DNA from: Yamagishiella unicocca
Lineage: Eukaryota > Chlorophyta > Chlorophyceae > Chlamydomonadales > Volvocaceae
Direction of reading: 5' to 3'
Assembly: GCA_003116995.1 (NCBI GenBank)
Contig: BDSL01000144.1
Location: 124,001-188,000, forward strand
Length of the DNA: 64,000 bases
Below the pieces are notes generated by a model. It searched no databases. It saw only the letters and a program-made list of their open reading frames with translations, and had not been told where the DNA came from. Position numbers and translations under genes: made by a program. Positions 1-10,621 of this stretch are shown piece by piece (the stretch's first letter is position 1; each line of letters opens with the position of its first letter).

Positions 1-300
1 CAATAACCGTAACTCCATCCAGCAGAAACTACCGCTGCTGCTGGTGGTGGATCAGAAGGTAGCTAGGGTGGACCAATCACCGCGCCTACCTTACTTCCGT
101 CTTTGCAAAGCAATTGCTTTCGTCATTCGATCCATTGGATTATTAGCTAGCCGAATAACCGAGCTTAATTAGGTATATATTACGTAGGTGAAACAGCCAT
201 CCGGGGGCGGGGCATGCGTGCGTGCATCGGATGGAGATTGGTGGCGCTCTCTAATAATTCCTTACGCGCCGCCGCCGCCTGTTGTACAGCCATTATTATA
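1..300. other. Left flank, no gene seen
   Basis: No coding frame or RNA gene could be supported here. From about 150 the sequence becomes alignable by eye to 18120-18300, which lies just 3' of the intact F-box/WD40 gene. This is therefore the downstream flank of the broken first copy of that gene. Confidence 0.5.
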
Positions 301-301
301 T

Positions 302-485
302 TAATCGATCGGAGGAATCCAGCAGTGACGGGAGAGACGACGGCGCCACGCTCCTTGGCACATCCCGCCGCGCCTGCTCCGAGAACCTGCTGTAGCGCAG
401 CACGCAGGATCACGCCATGTTGAAGTAGACGCCGAAGTCGCCAGGCTGGTGCCTCGCGCGGGCAGGCCACAGCAGGCGGGCAAAC
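302..485 (-). pseudogene. Relic of last exon of F-box/WD40 gene, copy 1
   Basis: This stretch matches the 3' part of the last coding exon of the intact copies at 18396-18560 and 44894-45040. Those copies encode a C-terminal tail containing GDFGVYFNMARS and a stop. Here small insertions shift the frame and the match stops at about 485. The middle and 5' part of the exon, including its WD segment, are missing. Together with the relics at 1099-2095, 14382-14566 and 15000-15440 it shows that copy 1 is a dead gene. Confidence 0.75.
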
Positions 486-489
486 ATGC

Positions 490-1098
490 GTGCATCCGCG
501 CAGTACGTAATTTTACACTCGAGTCAAATAATTCATCTTACGTGCGTTCGTAACGTACAGCAGCAGCCATGCATGCATTCATCTCCCTGAAAAGGCACGT
601 GTGCCCCGCCGTCACATTGGCAGGTACGTACGTAGGCGAGGGTCTTGCCTCCAGCAGTAGCTAGATAGTGATCGCGCGGCGGCGACGACATACAGTGCTG
701 CTTTCCCGCCGGTCTCGCTCATCATACATCGTACGCGTAACAGCAGCAGCAGCGCTCCGTCGCTAGTGGATAGCTAGACGAAGAACGTAAGAAGATTGCG
801 TGCATCAAGTAGGAACATCAACTACTTTGCTCCGTGGTCCCTACCTACGTATCAACGAACATGCACGCAATGGCCAAGTTACGTACTTACAAACAACTAA
901 CGAAATAACAACCACGCACCCGCGCGCCGAGCGATGCGTCCCTAGCTACCTTCGCTGGAACGCCTCTATCTACCTCCTACAAAAATGCATCCCATTTACC
1001 ACAAATAAAGGACCAACAACGAACCCAAAGCAACTAACAAGTAAGCATGGGAAAGGGAATCAACTTATTAAAGCGCGTATCGCCAAGCAAGTAAGCAA
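490..1098. other. Degenerate intron 4 of copy 1
   Basis: No gene seen. The part after about 770 aligns loosely with intron 4 of the intact paralog (around 19390-19732), with many short additions built from TACGTA, ACGC and AGCTAG words. Confidence 0.45.
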
Positions 1099-2095
1099 AC
1101 CAACCTGCTGCGGTGCACACCATCCCGCCAGCAGCGCCAAATAAACTGGCCATTCCCGCCGCCGCCGATGCCGCTACTGTAGCTCCCGCCGCTGCCGCTG
1201 CCGCTGGGGCCGTCTGGTGTGGCACCTCCACCGCTGCTGCTAGCCGTCGCCAGCACCACGGTGTTGAGCGGATCCGTCGCTCCGGTCGTGAGCGTCACCG
1301 CCGCCGCATGCGCACCGCCTCGCATGCGCACGTCCCACACCTTGACGTCGCCCGAGCGCGAGGACGTCGCAAAGAGGCTCGGCTGCCGCCAGGCGGGCGG
1401 CGGAGGCGCAATCTCCGTAATGTCGTACAGGTGCCCGAGCAGGCGCTGCTACGCTTGACTCGCTGCTGTGCGTCTCCACGCACAGCATCCACGCAGGTCG
1501 CATGTCACCACGCACGCACGTACGCACGCACGCACGCACGATGTTGCCGCGGCGCCCAGCCAGCGCCGCGCGCCGCCGACAGCGTCGTCGGCGCCACGCA
1601 CGCACCGCCGAAGTCCATCCGTCGCCTCGCTCGTCCAGCAGCAGGCAGTTAGCTAGGTAGGCAGGTTGACTGGATCATATCGCTACATACAGTCCATCCT
1701 CCCGCCCGGCCAGAGCGCGCTGCAAGCAGGCCGGCGACGCGTGGCGGATGCATGGAGGGGTCTCCCCTGTACGACGATGGCACCGGTAGATAGCTGGGAT
1801 GGGCCACGACGACGTGCGTGAGGGAACAGATAGATTCGCTCTCGCTCCCGCCGCTCGGCCGCGCGGATGTTCATGTATGCATCAACGCGGTGCCGGCTGT
1901 CCCCAGCAGCCACGTACGGTCTCCATCCGGATCGATCCGGCATCACCTTACTTCGATTCGATGCCATCTATGTACGCACGTATCTGTTGCTAGATAGCTG
2001 CTGCCGCCTGCTGCTTCTGCTGCTGGCTGGGGATATGGAGCGAGGCATGTTGGCCATATCCCACACCAGGGCACCGCCGCTGCCTGCAGCAGGTT
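1099..2095 (-). pseudogene. Relic of WD40 exon 4, copy 1
   Basis: This is the counterpart of exon 4 in the intact genes (19733-20407 and 45735-46445). It keeps recognisable blocks for the WDVRMRGG and TLTTGATDPLNTVV segments. It is longer than its counterparts because many short insertions (ACGC runs, CTGCT, TAGCTAGGT) interrupt it between about 1440 and 1900. These shift the frame repeatedly, so no long open frame survives. The former exon 4 acceptor region, followed upstream by intron sequence shared with the intact copy, lies near 2090. Confidence 0.8.
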
Positions 2096-2344
2096 GTACA
2101 AGCAAGTCGGCACGCAGGTAGGTGCATATAGAGCGACGGACGGACGGAGTGCGTGGGTACGTACGTATGTAGAAGTGGTTTGCTAGGTAGGTCCGTCGTG
2201 GACCGATAGCTAGATCGAACGATCTGGATAGCTATATACTGTATCCCTATAGGGACTACTGCAGCTAGCTAGCAGCTAGCTAGCAGCTTCATTCGGTTTA
2301 CTTATTCTTTTATTGCTGACTATTATCACGCGGGGAACGGGACC

Positions 2345-2438
2345 TCTTGAGCTACCCTTGAGCGCGCTCCTTACCTTATTGCCTTGAGTTTGCTCTTTAG
2401 TTGGACCCTTGAGTATCCCTTGAGGCACGCGCCTTGAG
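2345..2438. repeat. Cluster of six CTTGAG words
   Basis: CTTGAG occurs six times in 94 bases, usually as CCCTTGAG or GCCTTGAG, at irregular spacing. It marks the left edge of foreign DNA inside the broken gene copy: homology to the intact intron stops near 2330 and resumes near 11400. Confidence 0.5.
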
Positions 2439-2699
2439 CACTCTCTTTCGTGTGGAGGGTTCAAACCTAAAGGGTTACAGAAAAGGACAGCCCATATTGA
2501 GGGGTGGTTTCCACCGGGCAATCTCGCGAGCTTTGTTTAGGCGGGCAGGTCTATTTGCTTGGAGCGGCAATCAATTTCGGCGCGCGCGCGGGCGGGCAAA
2601 CGGGATATACGTAGCTAGCTGGTTATACGTAGCGGGATTTTCCCCAGCCGAGCCCGTACGAACCCTTTTACGAAGCCTCCTATTATTATAGGAGAACTA

Positions 2700-5140
2700 A
2701 AATAGCCCAGACGCACCGCATTGCTTCGCTCATCATATATAGCCGAGTGCAGAACGGAGACCCCTACGATACTAGGCAAAAAATAGGAGCGATCCATCGT
2801 CGGGAGGCCGCTCGGAAAATGCTCGTCACGCCACGACCTGCAGGTGCTATCTAAAAAACATACACCGTGTAGCGAAGCTACACAGAAAGCACATAAGGCT
2901 GCACAGCAGACCTATAAGATACTAATAACTACGCTCGCTCGCGCTCAGCATCCTAGGAGAATGCGAGTATTACAAGGGAGCCAGAACGGCTCAAGCGCGG
3001 AAGCGCAACCAGGCGGGCCCGATGGGCCAGACCACGACACAGGTCACTGGGCAAAAGAGCCCGCCCTCACCGGCCGGGAAGGGGCAAAAGCCGAAGGCAG
3101 CCAAACACAAGGACACGGAGAAGGCAGCACGCACAACTCAAAGCACGGGGAGGAGAACAAGCACGTCCAGAAAACACGAACCACCTGCACCAAGCCAGCA
3201 GCGAGACGCAAGGAACGCGTCCCGGCAAAACGGGGGCCCCAAGCCCCAGATCCCAAAAGCACCCACAAAAGACAGCAGAGCGGGGGCCTAAGGCCCCATA
3301 ACCCAAACGAACACGCCCAGAAAACCGCACCCGAGTCAACCGTCGGGCCACTCCTCGGCACCCGGGCGGCCCGTGAAGACCACCTCCCCCGCGGGCGAGG
3401 CGGCGAGGAAGGGGTGATCGGACGGGAGGCCTAGGAGGCCTTTTCGCGACCTTCGTTACACACCGAGCCCGTACATGAAAAGCGCCTAGCCCGTATATTA
3501 AGAGCACCGAGCCCGTCAATCAATCTACCACCGATGCCGAAGAAACTACTCGAATCATGGCCGAAGAAACGGTTGCGAAGTGCCGCATTTCCGCGCGCCT
3601 GCGTACGCGTGGCCGAGTGCACAACCGAAGACCCCAAGCCAGCAGTGCACAAGCAACATTAAGAGCTAGCTACGTAGCGCGGCGGACACTGGATGCATGG
3701 GAGGCTACGCGGAAAAAGTTCGTGTACAGTTGTGGCCGGAGGAAAAGCCGCTCGCTAACGGACCGCATTTCCACCTGCCGCCTGGCGGATGGAGCGCAGA
3801 ACGGAGACCGCTACGTAGTAGGAATAAATTACTGTAGTGGGGGGGGGGACCGGAGCGAGCAAGGCCGCGCGGAGCACCGCGCGGAGCACCATATGCATCG
3901 CCCGCCGGGGCGGCCGGACGCACGGACGAGCGAGCGCAAGTCGCACTTCTCATCAACAGCTAGCATAAAAAGAACAACAGCATGTTCTGGTTGCCAAATT
4001 GCGATGGCTGCCAGCGTATGGCAGCATATAATAATAATGCGGGCCGAAACCGGCTACGTAGATGGGCGGGTATAGATAGGCTGGTACGCGGCGGCCCCTC
4101 GGTTCAGACGGACTGGAGATAGATAGACCTTATTAGATACCTTACTACACCATAATAATAAATAAGGTGTTTCCATTTCCTACCCTCAAACCCGGGCGAA
4201 CCTCAGACGGCCACGGCGACAACAAGCAACCCATGCAGAGGACCCTTGCACCAGCCACTGGCCTACCTATACGCGCCATGCATCCAATGTTGGCGGCAGA
4301 ACTAACCCCAGCGGGCGGGCGGGGACAGCTACATACTATACGTACTGTACGTACCTGCTGTCGACCACGCAAGGTAAGGCGGGCGGGCCGCACGCCGCCA
4401 CTACTGCCGTGCGACAGCTACGTAGCCCGCCGATTGATTGCTTGCCCACGGCAGCCCGGCGGGGCCAGGCTCTTCCGTCCACAAGTAAGTAAGGTGCTCT
4501 TCGAGCATACGCACCGACCACCGCACAAGCACCACCGCACAAGCAATCAACGAACAGCAGGGCAGTGCCTGCAGAAGCGGCGCAGGCACGCACGCACGCA
4601 CGGCGGGGACATCCACAAGTAACCGGCACCAGCAGGAAACTCCCCGCACCAACAGCAGGCACGCACTGTAACATCCCATTATTAATGAATGATAATGAGC
4701 ATTCTATCGATGCTGGCATACATACCCGGTGGTGTTGCTTGCATGATGTATGCTGTCGTCACGCACCGGGCATGCTAAGGCTAAGTCAATGACAGCACGC
4801 CCCCACGGCGGCAGCCTCGAAGGTGCGGCGGTGCCAGGTACGGAGCGGACTGGTATATATATGCGTGAAAGTCAGGGATCTGTGAAGGGCAAGCGTGCGT
4901 ACGTACGCCGGTGTGATGACGCCAATACCTAGACATACTGTACACATGTACATGTCCATAACCTATCTACCGCCCCTGTACACACATTCTTCATTCCGAG
5001 AACTTCACCTACCACTGCAACATACTGCGTTCATACGCCCTTCCACGCACGCACGCAGCTATCTATATATTCCCGCATACTAAACCGAGCGAGACTAACA
5101 CGACTATGCATGCGTCTGCTGCTTCATTAAATAAATAAAC
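2700..5140 (+). repeat. Dispersed repeat family C, copy 1
   Basis: This copy shares ordered blocks with 5345-5947 plus 10627-11345. Shared blocks include CCGAGCCCGTAT, AGGCTACGCGGAAAAAGTTC, CAGCGTATGGCAGCATATAA, CCCCTCGGTTCAGAC and CCTTGCACCAGCCACT, and a common end near CCCGCATACTAAACCGAG. It carries an extra C/A-rich segment at about 2850-3465. No credible protein is encoded. A third, partial copy lies at 33165-33500. The element type is unknown. Confidence 0.6.
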
Positions 5141-5947
5141 GGGTCCCTGTAACCTTGATTTACCAAATAAAGGTAGATTCGCTAATAAGCAGAATGAGAG
5201 AGTTCGTTTCCGGAGCGGCTGCAAGCGCGGAGCGCAACCACGAGCGCGAGGGCCCGATGTGCCAGCAGACGCGCCCGTATAAATATACCGCCGATGCATT
5301 CATGCCGAGTATATTGCTTCAGTTCGCCGGAGGAACAGCCAAAACGGACCACATCGTTGCCGAATGCAGAGCGGAGATAGACCACTAATTGGCCAAAATA
5401 GAAGCGAGCGTCGGGAGGCCGCGCGGAGGATGCTCGTCATGCCATAACCTGCTTGAAAACCGCCGAGCCCGTTCTATGCCGTGGAAAGCGCCGAGCCCGT
5501 ATGTTAAGAGCACCGAGCTGCACCGAGTCTGGCCCGGGCTTGCAGACACTGTAACAACTCGCTCATCATCAGCACCGAGCCCCTGCATTCTATTGCCGAC
5601 GACGCGACGCCGAATTCGAAGAAACTATACTACGTGGCCGAGCGAAGAAACGGTCGTGAAGTGCCGCATTTCCGCCTGGCCGAGTGCACAACCGAAGATC
5701 CCAGTGCACAAAACTAAGAGCGGGCGGGGGGAGGCTACGCGGAAAAAGTTCGTGTACAGCAGCGAGTGTGACCGGAGGAAAACCCGTTAACTAACGGACC
5801 GCATTCTTCGCCTGGCGGAGCGGACCCCTACGTATGTAGTAGAAATAAATTACAGCGGGAGCTGGGAGGTAGGCCGCCGCGCGGTGCACCGCCGCGCGGA
5901 GCACCATCGCCCAGGGCGGCGAGCGCAATCAAGTCGCAGTGTCCAAC

Positions 5948-6101
5948 TGTTGTGAAATGATGGTCAGCTCTGCTACGCAGCCTATTGGAGGCTTTAGCCG
6001 TACCGCAGTACGGCTCTCAGTGTGGTGTTAGGAGAGCGTTCCCTGAGTAGGTTCTCTCTCTCACTGTAACGGATTATGGAGTAATCGCCCTTATCACAAC
6101 A
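5948..6101 (+). repeat. 5' LTR of copia element
   Basis: A 154-bp LTR starting TGTTGTGA and ending TCACAACA, identical by eye to the copy at 10468-10621. Its outer side abuts the CCAAC target duplication at 5943-5947. It is short for a copia LTR. Promoter and polyadenylation signals inside it were not resolved. Confidence 0.95.
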
Positions 6102-6121
6102 GGTTATGAGCCCCGCGCTTA
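6102..6121 (+). promoter_or_regulatory. Copia primer-binding site, half-tRNA-Met type
   Basis: The sequence directly after the 5' LTR begins GGTTATGAGCCCC. Its reverse complement contains CTCATAA, which fits a tRNA anticodon loop with anticodon CAT preceded by a G-rich stem. It does not resemble a tRNA 3' end (no TGG start). Drosophila copia is known to prime from a cleaved initiator-Met tRNA half; the same logic is inferred here for a Met tRNA. Confidence 0.7.
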
Positions 6122-6193
6122 GACGCGCGTGAAGAGATCCCTAGACCTTAAGGTGCCAACTGCGGGAGGCAGGCTCGGCTAAGCTAGGCTAGG

Positions 6194-9100
6194 ATGAAGC
6201 AGGTGCCAGACAACCACCTGTTTACTTCGGATAACTATGTGGAGGTTGCGGCCATTGTAAGGCGCGCACTCGGAAGCAAGGGATGGGCTGATGCTATCCA
6301 CGAGCTTCCGGCCAGGCGTGAAACGCTTGATGCAAGGGAAAATCAGAAGTCTAGGGCGCTGATCATGCAGTACCTGACAACGCTGGAGCTGCCGTCGTTG
6401 GAGGTGCACGAGACGGCCTACGACCTGTGGGTGGCCATCAGCCGTCGCTATTCCCAGACCAGCCGTGCGGCGAAGTCGAATATCCAAATGGAGATCTCGA
6501 CATTCAGCATGGCGCACAACGAGACATGTAGTGACTACCTCGCTCGGCTGCGGATTCTGCGTATCAAGATGCACTGCGCCGCCATGGAGATGGACGAGGC
6601 CCAGTATATTCACACGCTGCTTTTTGGTTTGCCTTCATCATACGAGACGTTCAAGACTGTAATGATGAACGCCATCGACGTGGCAACCGTGGAGGAGTTG
6701 GGTCGGCGTCTGATCAACGAGGAGACGTCGAGGAATCGTGCCAACCAACAAGCGTCCGTGAACGCCGTCGGGCGCCGCCATTTCGGTAACGGAGGCGGCG
6801 GAGCTGGAGGCAGCGGAGCTGGAGGCGGTGGCACTGGAGGAGATGGCGGCAAGTTCAACCGGCACAAGGACAAGATCTGCCACTCGTGCGGTAAGAAGGG
6901 CCACATCCAGGCAAACTGCCGCACGAGGGAGCGTCGGGAGCGAGAGCAGGCGCAGCAGGCGCCTCAGGCGCAGGCAGCGCCGCCCCCCCTACCTCAGCAA
7001 GGCCAGGCGCCGGCACAGGGACAGCGGCGGCACCTTATTGCCACCGCAAACCTGGTTGCCAACGTGACGACGGCCAAGGACGAGTGGTTGTTCGACACTG
7101 GCGCGGAGGAGTTCTTGACCGGCTGCAGCGGTGCCCTGTTCAACGTCAAGTCCCTGACGATGAAGAACAGCATCGAGTTCAGGATGGCGGATAAGGCAAG
7201 CAAGTTTTCGAAGTGGCGGGGGCAGGTCACGTTCGGTGTAGACGGTTTTGGCATGGACGTAACGATGCACCCCCACGTAGTGCCGGGGATCGGAATGAAC
7301 CTTTTCTCGATGAAGGCCCTCAAGCGGGCTTTCGGCCACGTGACGACTGTCCTAGACGGGGACCAGTCGTATATCGCGATCAACGGGGAGCCGGCGCTGC
7401 AGATGTACGAGCGCGATGGCATGTATTTCGTGCGGGCCCGGGTGCAGGATCCGATGCTGGACGTGATTGAGACGGCCCGTTGGGATGCGAAATACCGCGA
7501 AATGGGCAACGGGGGCAAGGCCGCCGCCTTGGTGCGTGAGGTGAAGCGTGAGATGCAGGAAGAGCGCCAGCGGGAAGTCGTAGCGGAAAAGGAGGCAACT
7601 CGCAGGCGGCTGCAGGAAAAGCACGAAATCCGTGAGCGCGAGCACCGGGCGCTGCGGGAAGAGGCGATGAGGCGCCTGAATGCTTCGCGTGCACGTATTT
7701 GCATGGGGCACCGTAGGTTAGGACACCTGGGTTTCACCAGCATGCGCGCGATGGCAGCACACAAGATGGTGAAGGGGCTGGGTTACTCCCCGGCTGATGT
7801 AGACGCCGCGAAGGGCGTTGCATGCGAGCCCTGCGCGCTGGGGAAGCAAACCCAGCAGTCGCATCCGTCGTCAGGCCACGTTAGCACGGAGCGATTGCAG
7901 CTGGTGCACATGGACCTGTGTGGGCCCATGCCGATTAAGTCGGCTGGTGGAGGACTGTACATTGCTACGTTTTTGGACGACTACAGCAAGTATTCAGAAG
8001 TGCGGCTCCTGGCGTCGAAGGATAAGGTCGCAGAAGAAGTCGAGAAGGTCCTAAAGTCGTGGGAGCGCCAAACCGGCGAGAAGTTGCGCCGTGTTCGGAC
8101 GGACCGCGGCACTGAGTACGTGAATGCCAAATTGTGCCAAGTTTTCGAGAATTTGGGCGTTAAGCATGAGAAGTCGGCACCGTACACCCCGCAGCAAAAC
8201 GGGGCAGCAGAGCGGCTCAATCGCACTTTGCTTGAACGTGTGAGGACCATGATGGAGGGCTCGCCCGACTGTCCGCAGAACATGTGGGGCGAGGCAGTGT
8301 TCACGTCGTCGCATTTGCGGAACGTATCCGCCACGTCTGATAGCGTGCTCACACCGTGGGAGCGGTTCACTGGCGAGAAGCCGGACATTTCGTATTTGCG
8401 TGAGTTTGGGTGTGCAGCATACGTGATGATTCCGAAGCCCCAGCAGTCCAAGCTGGGGCCTGTGGCCCGCAAAGGCATTTTGGTGGGCTACGAGCCCGAA
8501 GGGCATGCATGGCGTGTGTGGCTACCTGGGCACAAGAAAATCCTCGTTAGCAAAAATGTCAAGTTTGCTGACTGCGTCGATTGCCGCATGGAGGAGGTGT
8601 CAGAGTCGTCTGATGATGAGACGGATTCGGGGTCGGAGGAGGAGGAATGGGAGGAAATGTTGTCCTACCCCAATACCGATGATGAGGGTGAAGGTGGTGA
8701 GTCCGAGCCGGATGGCGAGTCAGATGGTGAGCCGGATGGCGAGCCAGACGGCGATGGCCCCGAGCCAGATGATGACCCCGAGCCGGATGACGCAGGGCCA
8801 AGTGAGGCGGACCAGCCCATTGCGCAGCGTAGGGCCAAGCGGGTTAACGCCGGTGTGCCTCCAAGTCGTTATACTGGAGCCGTGGATCAGCGTGGCGTGG
8901 AAGTCATGACGCCGGCGACCTATGCAGAGGCAATGGCGTCCCCCTATGCCGTGCAGTGGCAGGCCGCGATGGAGGAGGAGTTGGCGTCCTTGCAGGAGAA
9001 GGGCACGTGGGTTTTGGAGCCCAAACCGCAGGGCGCGCGTGCGATGGGTGTAAAGTGGGTCTTTGCTTTGAAACAGGACAAGCACGGAGTGATTGAGAGG

Positions 9101-10456
9101 TTCAAGGCCCGCCTAGTCGTCAAGGGCTTTATGCAGCGTGAGGGCGTTGATTTCAAGGAAGTGTTCGCGCCTGTCAGCAAGCATGCCACGCTGCGGGCTT
9201 TCCTGGCCATGGTTGCGGCTGGGGACATGGAGCTTCATCAGCTCGATGTTAAGACCGCTTTCCTGAATGGTGATTTGGAGGAGGAGATTTTCGTGGAGCA
9301 GCCCCCCGGTTTTGCGACGGGTGGGCGAGCAAACGTGTGCCGCTTGCGCAAGTCGCTGTATGGCTTGCGGCAGGCATCTCGCACCTGGCACAAGAAGTTG
9401 CACGAGCAGCTGGTGGCGATGGGTTTCAAGGAATCCGATGCGGACCCCAGCTTGTACGTGCGGGACGTCGATGGTGATGTTGTGCACGTGCTGGTCTACG
9501 TCGACGATTTGCTGATTGCGTCGTACGGTGTGGCGAAGGTGCTGGAAGTGAAGTCGGCCATCATGCAAGTTTTCGATTGCCGCGATATGGGGGAGGCCGA
9601 CCTTTTCCTGGGTCTGGCCATTCAGCGGGATCGGGAGTCTCGCACGATTACGGTGTCCCAGCGCCGGATGATTGAGGAAGTGGTGGCCGAGTACGGCATG
9701 TCGAAGTCCCGGCCCAAGGCAGTCCCCATGACCCCGGGTACGGTCCTGGTGAAGCCCGGGGCGGATGAGCGTTTGGAGGTTGAGCGCTACCCGTACAGTG
9801 CGCTGGTGGGCAGCCTGCTGTACATCGCTGGTTGCACGCGTCCAGACATCTCTCACGCCGTGGGAGTGCTGACGCGGCACATGTCGGCTCCGGGGAAGGA
9901 GCACTGGAAGGCAGCGAAAGAGGTGGTGCGGTATCTGGCTGGCACGGCAAATTATGGCCTGGTGTTCGGTGGCGGTCGCGTGGATGAGGGCCTCATTGGC
10001 TACACCGACGCGGATCACGCGGGTTGCGTGGAGTCGCGCCGTTCGACCACGGGTTTTGTGTTTTCGCTGCATGGGGGCCCGGTGAGCTGGTCGAGCAAGT
10101 TCCAGCGCACCGTGGCGGTGTCCACGATGGAGGCCGAGTATGTAGCGGCATCGGAGGGGGTTAAGGAGGCGCTGTGGTTGCGGCAGTTGCTGTGCGACAT
10201 GGGGTACATGCTGGTCGCTACGAAAGTCAACTGCGACAGCCAGTGCGCGATCAAGGTGATTAAGAACCCGGTCGTTTCCGAGAGGTCGAAGCACATTGCG
10301 GTGCGGTACCATCTGATCCGGGAGCACGTGACGCGCGGCGCGATTGTCATGGTTGACTGCCGCACGTCGGAGATGGTGGCGGACTGCCTGACGAAGCCGT
10401 TGGCGTTCGAGAAGTTCCGGCAGTTTCGCGAGAGCATGAGCGTATGCAAGATCTGA
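6194..10456 (+). CDS. Copia gag-pol polyprotein (1420 aa)
   Basis: The single frame encodes all proteins needed for retrotransposition. It has an N-terminal Gag region, a CCHC zinc knuckle at C229-C232-H237-C242, and an aspartic protease motif DTGA at D301. The integrase has an HHCC motif (H506, H511, C544, C547) and a catalytic D574-D637-E673 triad with the usual 35-residue gap. The reverse transcriptase has YVDD at 1102-1105, and RNase H has TDADHAG from 1271. A long acidic linker around residues 805-880 separates integrase and RT. The start is the first ATG after the leader. No stop or frameshift separates gag from pol, so Gag excess would need another mechanism. All visible catalytic residues are present, so it is probably functional. 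Confidence 0.97.
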   Translation: MKQVPDNHLFTSDNYVEVAAIVRRALGSKGWADAIHELPARRETLDARENQKSRALIMQYLTTLELPSLEVHETAYDLWVAISRRYSQTSRAAKSNIQMEISTFSMAHNETCSDYLARLRILRIKMHCAAMEMDEAQYIHTLLFGLPSSYETFKTVMMNAIDVATVEELGRRLINEETSRNRANQQASVNAVGRRHFGNGGGGAGGSGAGGGGTGGDGGKFNRHKDKICHSCGKKGHIQANCRTRERREREQAQQAPQAQAAPPPLPQQGQAPAQGQRRHLIATANLVANVTTAKDEWLFDTGAEEFLTGCSGALFNVKSLTMKNSIEFRMADKASKFSKWRGQVTFGVDGFGMDVTMHPHVVPGIGMNLFSMKALKRAFGHVTTVLDGDQSYIAINGEPALQMYERDGMYFVRARVQDPMLDVIETARWDAKYREMGNGGKAAALVREVKREMQEERQREVVAEKEATRRRLQEKHEIREREHRALREEAMRRLNASRARICMGHRRLGHLGFTSMRAMAAHKMVKGLGYSPADVDAAKGVACEPCALGKQTQQSHPSSGHVSTERLQLVHMDLCGPMPIKSAGGGLYIATFLDDYSKYSEVRLLASKDKVAEEVEKVLKSWERQTGEKLRRVRTDRGTEYVNAKLCQVFENLGVKHEKSAPYTPQQNGAAERLNRTLLERVRTMMEGSPDCPQNMWGEAVFTSSHLRNVSATSDSVLTPWERFTGEKPDISYLREFGCAAYVMIPKPQQSKLGPVARKGILVGYEPEGHAWRVWLPGHKKILVSKNVKFADCVDCRMEEVSESSDDETDSGSEEEEWEEMLSYPNTDDEGEGGESEPDGESDGEPDGEPDGDGPEPDDDPEPDDAGPSEADQPIAQRRAKRVNAGVPPSRYTGAVDQRGVEVMTPATYAEAMASPYAVQWQAAMEEELASLQEKGTWVLEPKPQGARAMGVKWVFALKQDKHGVIERFKARLVVKGFMQREGVDFKEVFAPVSKHATLRAFLAMVAAGDMELHQLDVKTAFLNGDLEEEIFVEQPPGFATGGRANVCRLRKSLYGLRQASRTWHKKLHEQLVAMGFKESDADPSLYVRDVDGDVVHVLVYVDDLLIASYGVAKVLEVKSAIMQVFDCRDMGEADLFLGLAIQRDRESRTITVSQRRMIEEVVAEYGMSKSRPKAVPMTPGTVLVKPGADERLEVERYPYSALVGSLLYIAGCTRPDISHAVGVLTRHMSAPGKEHWKAAKEVVRYLAGTANYGLVFGGGRVDEGLIGYTDADHAGCVESRRSTTGFVFSLHGGPVSWSSKFQRTVAVSTMEAEYVAASEGVKEALWLRQLLCDMGYMLVATKVNCDSQCAIKVIKNPVVSERSKHIAVRYHLIREHVTRGAIVMVDCRTSEMVADCLTKPLAFEKFRQFRESMSVCKI

Positions 10457-10460
10457 CCAC

Positions 10461-10467
10461 GTGGGAG
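10461..10467 (+). promoter_or_regulatory. Polypurine tract of copia element
   Basis: GTGGGAG lies directly before the 3' LTR, just after the gag-pol stop codon. Its position fits the plus-strand primer site, although it is short and contains one T. Confidence 0.55.
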
Positions 10468-10621
10468 TGTTGTGAAATGATGGTCAGCTCTGCTACGCAG
10501 CCTATTGGAGGCTTTAGCCGTACCGCAGTACGGCTCTCAGTGTGGTGTTAGGAGAGCGTTCCCTGAGTAGGTTCTCTCTCTCACTGTAACGGATTATGGA
10601 GTAATCGCCCTTATCACAACA
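10468..10621 (+). repeat. 3' LTR of copia element
   Basis: A 154-bp LTR identical by eye to the 5' LTR. It is followed by the second CCAAC target duplication at 10622-10626, after which family C sequence resumes. Confidence 0.95.

Larger units (their letters stand above)
5948..10621 (+). mobile_element. Complete Ty1/copia LTR retrotransposon
   Basis: The element is 4674 bp with two 154-bp LTRs that I read as identical, bounded by TGTTGTGA and TCACAACA. It is flanked by a 5-bp target duplication, CCAAC, at 5943-5947 and 10622-10626. Between the LTRs lie a primer-binding site, one uninterrupted gag-pol frame and a short purine-rich tract. The order protease, integrase, reverse transcriptase, RNase H defines the copia superfamily. 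Identical LTRs and an intact frame suggest a recent insertion and a potentially autonomous copy. It landed inside repeat family C, which itself lies inside a dead gene copy. Confidence 0.97.

Noticed and set aside
2440..2480. tRNA-like T-arm (GGTTCAAACC)
   Set aside because: The loop would be one base short and no matching acceptor, D-arm or anticodon arm could be found.
2844..3519. Overlapping plus and minus frames of 150-196 codons
   Set aside because: Compositionally biased C/A-rich repeat DNA gives open frames in several phases; no motif or splice support.
9113..10327. 404-codon minus-strand frame inside the copia pol gene
   Set aside because: It is a shadow of the high-GC3 pol frame and contains no domain.
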